Shown here piece by piece: positions 35,501-40,152 of a DNA stretch of 40,152 nucleotides (position 1 is the first letter of the stretch; each line of letters starts with the position of its first letter). Source of the DNA: Verrucomicrobiaceae bacterium (GTDB lineage: Bacteria > Verrucomicrobiota > Verrucomicrobiia > Verrucomicrobiales > V1-33); the NCBI GenBank assembly GCA_027483175.1, contig JAIXVE010000124.1, positions 1-40,152 on the forward strand, given 5' to 3'. The notes under the pieces are model-generated. The model had not been told where the DNA came from. It did no database searches and saw nothing but the letters and a program-made list of their open reading frames with translations. The position numbers and the translations under genes are program-made.

Positions 35501-35717
35501 CTTTCCAGAGACGCTCGGTGTTTTCGGCTTCGGCCTGTTCGGCGCGGGCCTGGCTTTGGCGGGCTTTGGTGATGAAGAAGACGAGGACGGCACCGGTGAG
35601 GACGACCATGGCGAGGATGGCTCCGATGGTGCGGTTGGCGCGGAGGACGGAACGGCGGACAAACTCGCGGCGTTCGGCGAGACTGCCGAGGTCGGGCCGC
35701 GGGTCATTTTCAATCAT
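32532..35717 (-). CDS. Sensor histidine kinase with large WD40-like extracytoplasmic sensor (1061 aa)
   Basis: Membrane helix 1 (~30-52) is followed by a coiled coil rich in Ala/Glu/Arg (ARAEQAEAENTERLW) and an IRPSLELRNEALAAL segment, then a long WD40-like propeller (~115-780) with repeated WD and SPDGR phrases (SADGRLLVTSGSDG, LSPDGRWIVCG). A second helix (~790-812) follows, then a cytoplasmic coiled coil, HisKA with H848 (STVSHEFRTPL) and HATPase (N box NLLHNAVKYSP, DQGIGIP, GTGLGL). It has no receiver domain. The propeller between two helices should be periplasmic. The coiled-coil plus IRPSLELRNEA block resembles that of planctomycete/verrucomicrobial WD40-fused Ser/Thr kinases, suggesting a swapped output. 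The gene is divergent from the response regulator at 35873. Confidence 0.92.
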   Translation of the reverse strand: MIENDPRPDLGSLAERREFVRRSVLRANRTIGAILAMVVLTGAVLVFFITKARQSQARAEQAEAENTERLWKASLAQARAENLSTKMGHRDAALQAVRTAALIRPSLELRNEALAALIRPDLVPDRSWDLQRGSYGFNFDPDLRYYLVRYAETDVSLYRMDDNSHVRDFPLPASLALQRKLIGTPISVGDFTFSASGKYTAIRYNGGAIALYETESGKLVRVIGLDPITRQHSWPPTFTADDRIMCLAMHGTEGTHLLYDIETGHVRPMPKLPDGFTYTGGFTNFTRLSPRGDLIAWYSGDVINIYHTATGNLHLSHKAAARVQSLTWDVRGDRFLFACDNFALYSLEIASGRIVQFGDIAVETWAHSFSADGRLLVTSGSDGITRLWDVATARVLCRTTAGRGLVISRSGDRIAWGLPGRKVGVWRIATSPGQRDILGTYKNRSTVWQSDISPDGRFAVWSPPEWAGPNNTADNHSFELIDLESRQLLPFLLPAKHSVGFHPVTRQLWLAGPSGLRLFNLPASGLPNPDSFLASGTPIPLPKDFSPHSISWNADGQRAVIPGTNKRMLVLNTASPDKPLLIENASNSHISLPGPASPSGTGSIILSPDGRWIVCGRYTMDTRVTIWDASTGKGAAKLDTPNCHVTFSRDGRLLLATGFNDATLWETGSWKRLWRKERQPLLSGGSAGAFLPDDKVLAWNRDNTTIDLLSFNGDPVATLQVPDLGFIASIRAPQSSDRLFIGGMEGRMLSLDLGQLRKELAALHLDWPFPPAKSLPAPRLLSSWSPALLSLAPVALAALLGALALRRQGRLTSEFIEATEVAAQREQELAAEREISELKSRFVSTVSHEFRTPLGITMSAVELLRHYEDRLPQAEKSRLFDDIHSATRNMAGLMEQVLVLGRADAGKLACRPAPVDLDALVRKVTDETLSATNRKCPVEWAPESDLSGAAADEALLRHIFTNLLHNAVKYSPPGSPVLIAAHREGPMAVFTITDQGIGIPDADLPSLFEAFHRGSNVGDLPGTGLGLVITKRCIDLHRGSILVKSSPDHGSTFTVRIPAWN

Positions 35718-35872
35718 CGGGGGAGAGTGGCGAGAGAGGAGGGCGGGTGCAAGGTGAAGGGAAGGGGCGGTATCCGACTTTAGGCGGATCGGGGGAAAGC
35801 TGAGACGAGGTAGGTGTGGGTATCCGGCGAAAGTCTGATGGCGGGAGGGGGAAGTGGTGCGAAGGTGAGGAG
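35718..35872. promoter_or_regulatory. Divergent intergenic region between kinase and response regulator
   Basis: These 155 bp separate the divergent starts of the sensor kinase and the response regulator and must contain both promoters, unless the kinase is transcribed from further away. I see no clear operator palindrome. Just before the regulator start GAAGG and GAGGAG provide Shine-Dalgarno sequence (35861-35872). Confidence 0.45.
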
Positions 35873-36526
35873 GTGAAGAAGATTCTAATCATTGAAGATC
35901 AGGCGCCGATGAGGCGGAACATAGCTTTGATGCTTGAGATGGAGGGGTATGAGACGGTGACGGCGGAGAATGGGAGGGTGGGGTTGGAGATGGCGAGGAG
36001 GGAGGAGCCGGATCTGGTGTTGTGTGATGTGATGATGCCGGAGTTGGACGGGTACGGGGTGGTGCAGGCGTTGCGGGAGGACGTGCGGTTTGCGGCGACG
36101 CCATTTATTTTTCTGACGGCGAAGAGCGACCGGAGTGATGTGAGGGTGGGGATGAACTATGGGGCGGACGATTATCTGACGAAGCCGGTGGTGCGGGATG
36201 ATCTGCTGGCGGCGGTGACGGCGCGGCTGCAGCGGGCGGGGGCGGTGCACGAGTGCATTGAGGCCGCGGGGAGCGGGTTCAGTCCGGATTATTCGAGTGC
36301 GGTGCCGCTGCAGACGGCGCTGGGGATTACGGCGCGGGAGGCGGAAGTGCTGTTATGGGTAGCGCAGGGGAAGAGCAATGCGGAGGTGGGGGTGATTCTG
36401 GGGATGGCTGAGAAGACGGTGAAGCAGCACCTTGGGAGTATTTTTGCGAAGCTGGGTCTGGAGAATCGGAATGCGGCGACCTTGCAGGCGGTGGAGGTGC
36501 TGAGCGGGGTGCGGCGGGGGCGGTGA
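35873..36526 (+). CDS. NarL/LuxR-type response regulator (217 aa)
   Basis: GTG 35873 is chosen because it begins MKKILIIEDQ, the normal start of a receiver domain, and follows GAAGG-TGAGGAG; the frame extends to 35816 without family-like sequence. The receiver domain (~1-120) has the acidic pair E8-D9, phospho-acceptor D52 (LVLCDVMMP), FLTAKSD and LTKP. After a short linker comes a LuxR-type HTH (~150-212; GITAREAEVLLWVAQGKSN, then EKTVKQHLGSIFAKLG). It is probably phosphorylated by the divergent WD40-type kinase, since the pair shares an intergenic region. Target genes are unknown; autoregulation of the pair is likely but no site is visible. Confidence 0.93.
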   Translation: MKKILIIEDQAPMRRNIALMLEMEGYETVTAENGRVGLEMARREEPDLVLCDVMMPELDGYGVVQALREDVRFAATPFIFLTAKSDRSDVRVGMNYGADDYLTKPVVRDDLLAAVTARLQRAGAVHECIEAAGSGFSPDYSSAVPLQTALGITAREAEVLLWVAQGKSNAEVGVILGMAEKTVKQHLGSIFAKLGLENRNAATLQAVEVLSGVRRGR

Positions 36527-36538
36527 GAGGGGGGATGG

Positions 36539-36988
36539 TTAGTGATTGAGCCGCTGGAGGACCATGGTGCCGTGGTCCATGGAGGCGTGGTAGGTGGCTT
36601 TGAGGGAGTTGTTATGGATGGTGGCGGAGTGGGAGAACGTGCCGCCGAAGAGTGGGCCGAGGTCTTTTGAGCCGGAGAGGGAGATGGAGCCGTCGGGTTG
36701 GGGGGAGGCGAGGCAATCGACGGAGAATCCGGCGCAGAGGATGTGTTTCCACGAGGCGCGGTAGCGGAAGCGGAGCATGCCGGGCTGATTAGGGATGGTG
36801 GAGACGACGGCGCGGAGACCGCCGTGGTGGCCGTTGGTGGCGCTGAGCCATGTGCCGCGCCATGCGCCGGTGGCTGGGTCTGCGGGGTGGGAGGATTTGG
36901 CGGCGTGCCAGCCGCGGGGGAAGCCGGTGCAGGCCGGGGCAGCGAGGGAGGCGGCGGCGGCGAGGGCGGCGAGGCGGCGGAGGCTCAT
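36539..36988 (-). CDS. Small putative lipoprotein (149 aa)
   Basis: The start MSLRRLAALAAAASLAAPAC has an Ala-rich core and a lipobox-like end (APAC, Cys20), so lipoprotein processing is likely, although the -3 position is Ala rather than Leu. The mature part is a compact beta-rich domain with GAWRGTWLSATNGHHGGLR, RFRYRASWKH and SLSGSKDLGPLFGGTF. I recall similar GxWxGTW...NGHxGxLR proteins of unknown function in Verrucomicrobiota. It is convergent with the response regulator (12 nt between stops) and is transcribed separately from the peroxiredoxin, whose terminator lies just upstream. No catalytic residues are evident. Confidence 0.75.
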   Translation of the reverse strand: MSLRRLAALAAAASLAAPACTGFPRGWHAAKSSHPADPATGAWRGTWLSATNGHHGGLRAVVSTIPNQPGMLRFRYRASWKHILCAGFSVDCLASPQPDGSISLSGSKDLGPLFGGTFSHSATIHNNSLKATYHASMDHGTMVLQRLNH

Positions 36989-36997
36989 GGGAGTGTG

Positions 36998-37047
36998 GGA
37001 AAAAGGAAGCGGGCGGGACCGCCGGGGAAACCGGAGGTGCCGCCCGC
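36998..37047 (-). terminator. Intrinsic terminator after the peroxiredoxin gene
   Basis: GCGGGCGGGACC (37009-37020) and GGTGCCGCCCGC (37036-37047) pair at 11 of 12 positions, with an inner CCGG/CCGG pairing in the loop. On the minus strand the stem is followed by TTCCTTTTTCCC, a short T-tract (37000-37004). It begins 26 nt after the peroxiredoxin stop, in the position expected for a rho-independent terminator. Confidence 0.75.
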
Positions 37048-37073
37048 AGTTGCGGAGAGGGTCCGCGGAAGGG

Positions 37074-37568
37074 TCAGGAGAGCGAAGCGAGGACGGCCTT
37101 GATGGCGGCGAAGTCGGGGAGATCGCCTGGGTTTTCGAGGACCTCGGCGTATTGGATGACGCCGGATTTATCGACGACGAAGGCGGAGCGTTTGGGGACG
37201 CCGGCCTGGCCGAGGTTTTTGTCAGGGAGGAAGCTGTCGTAGGCGATGCCGTAGGCCGAGGTGGTGGCGTGGTCGTAGTCGCTGAGGAGGGTGAGGGTGA
37301 TGTGTTCTTTTTCGGCCCATGCCTTCTGAGCGAAGGGGTTGTCGCCGGAGATGGCGAGGACGCGGGCGTTGAGGGCGGTGAATTCGTTGAGGCCGCCGGA
37401 GATTTCGCAGAGTTCCTTGGTGCAGACGCCTGTGAAGGCCATGGGGACGAAGAGGAGGACGACGTTGGATTTGCCGGCGTTTTCGGAAAGCGTGACGTAT
37501 TCGGGGCCGTTGGCGCCGAGGGTGGTGAGTTTGAAGTCCGGGGCTGGAGAACCTTTGGAGAGAGCCAT
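37074..37568 (-). CDS. Thiol peroxidase, AhpC/TSA-family peroxiredoxin (164 aa)
   Basis: ATG 37568 begins MALSKGSPAPDF, the usual peroxiredoxin opening; the frame upstream is noise. The active site is PMAFTGVC with peroxidatic C49 and the conserved Thr, followed five residues later by C54 (CTKELC), an arrangement like the PrxQ/BCP and AhpE groups in which the second Cys can act as resolving residue. The conserved Arg is in KRSAFVVDK. It reduces hydrogen peroxide or organic hydroperoxides in the cytoplasm, recycled by thioredoxin or similar. It is transcribed divergently from rex (183 bp between starts), a pairing that makes sense for redox stress, but no Rex operator consensus is visible in the interval. 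Confidence 0.92.
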   Translation of the reverse strand: MALSKGSPAPDFKLTTLGANGPEYVTLSENAGKSNVVLLFVPMAFTGVCTKELCEISGGLNEFTALNARVLAISGDNPFAQKAWAEKEHITLTLLSDYDHATTSAYGIAYDSFLPDKNLGQAGVPKRSAFVVDKSGVIQYAEVLENPGDLPDFAAIKAVLASLS

Positions 37569-37751
37569 GGGGATGGGGGATTGGGTGGGGTTTTGGGTGA
37601 GTTGGTGGAAGCCTGAAAGAGGCGGTGGAGGGATAGAGTGGTGCGGAGGGGAGGTCAAAGGCAATACGGCGGGGAGGAGGGAGGTGGTGCGGTGATTCGG
37701 GGTTGCCCGGAAGTGAGGTGGGGCCATAGATGGGAGTCCTTACAGCCCGGC

Positions 37752-38366
37752 ATGACCGACAAGCCTGACATTCCCCGCAAGACCGTTTACCGGCTCTCGA
37801 TTTACCAGCGCTGTCTGAGACGGCTGAAGGAGAATCGGGTGGAGACGGTGTCGTCGGAGGCGTTGGCGAAGGCTGCGGGGGTGACGCCGTCGCAGTTGCG
37901 GAAGGATCTGGCGAGTTTCGGGAATTTCGGGACGCGGGGGTTGGGGTATAATGTGGAGGCGTTGTCGGGGACGATCGGGGAGACCTTGGGGACGACGCGA
38001 TTGCAGCCGGTGATTCTGGTCGGGGTGGGGAATCTTGGGTCGGCGCTGTTGAGGTACCATGGGTTCAACAAGGAAGGGTTTGAGATTGTGGGTGCGTTTG
38101 ATGGGGAGGTGGGGAAGACGCATCCGACGGTGAAGGTGTATCCGATGGGCGAGCTGGAGGGGTTTGTGAGTGCGAACGGGGTGAAGCTGGCGATACTGGC
38201 GGTGCCGGCGTCGGTGGCGCAGCAGGTGTGCAACGAGCTGGTGGCGGCTGGGGTGCAGGCGGTGTTGAATTTTGCGCCTGTGGTTCTGGAGGTGCCGGAG
38301 CAGGTGGTGGTGAACAACGTCGACCTTGCGGTGGAGTTGGAGAACCTGAGTTATTTCATCCGCTGA
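37752..38366 (+). CDS. rex: Redox-sensing transcriptional repressor Rex
   Basis: ATG 37752 gives a 204-aa protein of normal Rex length. An N-terminal winged helix (~1-78) has YRLSIYQRCLRRL, the recognition-helix phrase VTPSQLRKDLASFG and the conserved GTRGLGYNVE. The Rossmann domain (~85-185) carries VGVGNLGSAL and binds NADH, releasing the DNA when the NADH/NAD ratio rises. The C-terminal helix ends ELENLSYFIR, the usual swapped-dimer helix. It normally controls fermentation and respiration genes. It is divergent from the peroxiredoxin and convergent with the efflux-adaptor gene (6 nt between stops). The frame upstream of 37752 is open but non-homologous. Confidence 0.96.
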   Translation: MTDKPDIPRKTVYRLSIYQRCLRRLKENRVETVSSEALAKAAGVTPSQLRKDLASFGNFGTRGLGYNVEALSGTIGETLGTTRLQPVILVGVGNLGSALLRYHGFNKEGFEIVGAFDGEVGKTHPTVKVYPMGELEGFVSANGVKLAILAVPASVAQQVCNELVAAGVQAVLNFAPVVLEVPEQVVVNNVDLAVELENLSYFIR

Positions 38367-38372
38367 GCGGGT

Positions 38373-39689
38373 TCAGGATTTGCCCGAGTCTGGAGGGGCG
38401 GGGGCGTCCGGGCTTTTGGTCTGCAGGGGAGCGGGGCGGCCGGGGATGTTCAGAACCGGCATGGGTTCGATGCGAGGTTTGACGAGTGTGCCTTCGACGG
38501 CGAACTGGAGGGAGACGGTGCAGAGGAGTTCGCCGGGTTCGAGGCCGCTGCGGACGATGACGTGGTCGCGTTCGCCCCATGCGATTTCGACCTGGCGGCT
38601 GCGGAGTTTGGAGTCTTTGCCGATGACGAGGACGGTGTTGCCGTCGCGGATGGCAACGCGTGGGATGACGAAGACGTTTTTGAGGGTTTTGCCGGTGATG
38701 TCTGCGCTGACCCATGTGCCGACTTTGAGAGGGGGGACTTCGCCGGAGCGGCGTGCGTAGGGGTCCTGGACCTGGGCGGTGACGTAGAGTTGGCGGGAGC
38801 GGGAGTCGACGCCGCCGGCGGCGCGGACGATGCGGCCTTGCCATGTGCCGGAGCGGCCGCCGAAGTCGGAGCGGAGGGTGACTTCCGGGCCTGAGTCGTC
38901 GAGGGAGATTTTTTCGCCGCGGTAGCGTTCGGGGAGGTCGACGAAGGCGAGTTGTTCGCTGCTGAGGGGGAGGTCGATTTCGGCGCTGTCGACGGCGTAG
39001 ATTTTGGCGATTTCGCGGCCTGCGGAGACGAATTGGCCGACGTCTGCGGACTTGTCGAGGACGCGGCCGGCGTAGGGGGCGCGGATGGTGCAGCGTTCGA
39101 GGTCGCGGGCGGCGCGTTGTTCCGAGGCTTTGGCGGATTCGAGGCGAGCGGCGGCTTCGGCGAGTTGGGGTTTGCGGGAGACGAGCGGGCCTGGTTCGCC
39201 GGGGCGGCCGAGGGCTTTCCAGTCGTCGAGGGCCTGGGCGGCGCGTGCGGATTCCTCGGTGACGGCGGTTTCGGCCTGGGCGACGGCGCTTTTGGCGATG
39301 GTGACGGCGGCTTTGAAGTCTCGGTCGTCGAGTTGGACGAGGATATCGCCTTGTTCGAAGAAGCCGCCTTCGCGGAAGGAAGGGGCGATGTCGATGATGA
39401 CGCTGCCGACTTCAGCGACGAGGGAGCTTTCGGTGCGGGCCCTGACTTCGCCGCGGGTGGCAAGGGTGACGGTGTAGTCCTGCGGTTGGACGGTGGCGGC
39501 GGTGACTGGGACGGCGGGGGTGGGGCGGCGAGATTCCTCAGGTGGGGTGGCCTGATGAGCGAGGCGCCAGCCGATGGCTGAGAGGCCGCCGAGCAGGAGG
39601 AGGGGGATGAAGATTTTGCGGAGGAGCGACACGGAGCCGGGGAGCGGGCGGTTTTTTTCAGAGATGGGCCGAGGGTTTGGCGCGGGCAT
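38373..39689 (-). CDS. RND-type periplasmic adaptor (membrane fusion protein), 438 aa
   Basis: ATG 39689 puts a single N-terminal anchor near the start (LLRKIFIPLLLLGGLSAIGW, ~20-40). The order is standard: a lipoyl half-motif (EVRARTESSLVAEVGSVI), an alpha hairpin of Ala-rich coiled coil (~130-215; AKSAVAQAETAV, RLESAKASEQRAARDLERC), the second lipoyl half (TIRAPYAGRVLDKSADVGQFV), a beta-barrel and a membrane-proximal domain. It would link an inner-membrane pump to an outer-membrane channel. No pump or channel gene is adjacent: its downstream neighbour rex is convergent and its upstream neighbour is divergent, so its partners must be encoded elsewhere. Confidence 0.9.
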   Translation of the reverse strand: MPAPNPRPISEKNRPLPGSVSLLRKIFIPLLLLGGLSAIGWRLAHQATPPEESRRPTPAVPVTAATVQPQDYTVTLATRGEVRARTESSLVAEVGSVIIDIAPSFREGGFFEQGDILVQLDDRDFKAAVTIAKSAVAQAETAVTEESARAAQALDDWKALGRPGEPGPLVSRKPQLAEAAARLESAKASEQRAARDLERCTIRAPYAGRVLDKSADVGQFVSAGREIAKIYAVDSAEIDLPLSSEQLAFVDLPERYRGEKISLDDSGPEVTLRSDFGGRSGTWQGRIVRAAGGVDSRSRQLYVTAQVQDPYARRSGEVPPLKVGTWVSADITGKTLKNVFVIPRVAIRDGNTVLVIGKDSKLRSRQVEIAWGERDHVIVRSGLEPGELLCTVSLQFAVEGTLVKPRIEPMPVLNIPGRPAPLQTKSPDAPAPPDSGKS

Positions 39690-39805
39690 GCGCAGATACG
39701 CCCGTGAAGGCGTAGGGGCAACTCTCACTTGTGGTGAGGCCGGGCAATGTCTAAAAGCGGCGTTGGCAGACCGACGCTGAGCGCGGTACACCGCCAGATA
39801 TTTCA
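39690..39805. promoter_or_regulatory. Divergent intergenic region between adaptor and FHA gene
   Basis: These 116 bp hold the starts of two divergent genes. TTGGCA at 39763-39768, followed 18 bp later by TACACC, is a weak sigma70-like candidate for the FHA gene. The region is less G-skewed than the genes. No operator palindrome was recognised. Confidence 0.3.
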
Positions 39806-40152
39806 ATGCCTAAGATCATCATTCATCATCCGGACGGCACGCAGGTCAAATACGGCCTGAACGGCAAGGCGTTCACGATCGGGCGTGCGGAGAATAACGA
39901 CATTGTGCTGCGGGACGGTGCGAGTTCGAGTCATCACGCGGTGCTGAAGCTTGGGGAGAGCGGGGATTTTGCGGTGACGGATCTGGAGTCGACGAATCAC
40001 ACGCGGGTGAACGGGACGAAGGTGACGAGTCAGGTGCTGGTGAATGGGGATGTGATTCAGTTCGGGGACACGCAGGCGGTGTATGAGTCTGAGGTGGTGG
40101 TGGAGCGTGCGGGTGGGGAAGCGGTGACGCAGCCGTATGGGAATCCGCCGCC
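39806..40152 (+). CDS. FHA-domain protein (N-terminal part; continues beyond window)
   Basis: The frame starts at ATG 39806 and runs off the right edge after 115 codons. It opens MPKIIIHHPDGTQVKYGL and contains a complete forkhead-associated domain (~1-90): FTIGRAENNDIVL (the Gly-Arg and Asn-Asp signature), SSSHHAVL (Ser-x-x-His), then STNHTRVNG, where most members have STNGTxVNG, and VLVNGDVIQFGD. FHA domains bind phosphothreonine peptides and serve signalling or secretion assemblies. The region after ~100 is Gly/Pro rich, suggesting a linker to a further domain outside the window. Confidence 0.9.
   Translation, partial: MPKIIIHHPDGTQVKYGLNGKAFTIGRAENNDIVLRDGASSSHHAVLKLGESGDFAVTDLESTNHTRVNGTKVTSQVLVNGDVIQFGDTQAVYESEVVVERAGGEAVTQPYGNPP

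Noticed and set aside
37569-37751. Rex operator between peroxiredoxin and rex
   Set aside because: I found no TTGTGA-type inverted repeat in the interval, so autoregulation by Rex cannot be claimed from sequence.
20263-39689. Avoidance of CCTGG in minus-strand genes as a sign of a CCWGG restriction-modification system
   Set aside because: CCTGG is common when read on the plus strand, for example near 27255 and 32795. The site is palindromic, so the effect is orientation-specific and not site avoidance.

Overview
The window looks like a chromosomal segment of a high-GC member of the Verrucomicrobiota (PVC superphylum). The supporting features are an LpxC-FabZ fusion, a very large ThuA/discoidin/membrane-bound-dehydrogenase/HEAT/haem protein of the kind restricted to Planctomycetes and Verrucomicrobia, a Tat-exported Gfo/Idh/MocA oxidoreductase, a bifunctional class II aldolase/short-chain dehydrogenase, Rex, and huge secreted FN3, CARDB and RHS proteins. 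Genus is not resolvable by eye. No rRNA, tRNA, CRISPR or transposase was recognised.

Layout. Positions 1-4163 (minus) hold the 5' part of a giant secreted protein ('gene A') built from two homologous halves around three FN3 domains; it runs off the left edge. Positions 4510-14221 (minus) are a compositional island with a two-gene unit: a 203-aa exported protein followed by a 3006-aa CARDB/choice-of-anchor-D/RHS protein whose RHS core lies mid-protein. The island is flanked by two fragments that look like the two ends of a broken second copy of gene A: an N-terminal fragment (15478-15741) and an orphan C-terminal-type domain (4348-4506). Positions 14222-15477 have no recognisable gene. Then come the 1410-aa haem/dehydrogenase protein (plus), a two-gene minus unit with an M23 peptidase lipoprotein, a repeat-rich intergenic region (22006-22440), and an M24 peptidase, an oxidoreductase and two tandem LURP-one-like genes (all minus). 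On the plus strand follow the aldolase/SDR and a multi-pass membrane protein. On the minus strand lie a tRNA nucleotidyltransferase/poly(A) polymerase family gene, lpxC-fabZ and a WD40-type sensor kinase divergent from its presumed response regulator. The right end carries a small lipoprotein, a peroxiredoxin divergent from rex, an RND-type adaptor and the start of an FHA protein.

The most unusual global property is strand composition. Over nearly the whole window the plus strand is extremely G-rich relative to C whatever the coding direction: plus-strand genes end codons in G (GCG, CTG, GTG) and minus-strand genes end them in C (GCC, CTC, ACC). The bias disappears in the RHS unit, which is the best internal evidence that the unit arrived recently. 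The same bias leaves few stop codons on antisense strands, so many long antisense open frames are spurious.

No classical defence or mobile-element system is visible. The best candidate for something undescribed is the RHS island: an RHS protein with an AT-rich module directly after an internal core, then an unfamiliar ~480-residue block and a second RHS wall, inserted where a paralogue of gene A appears to have been.
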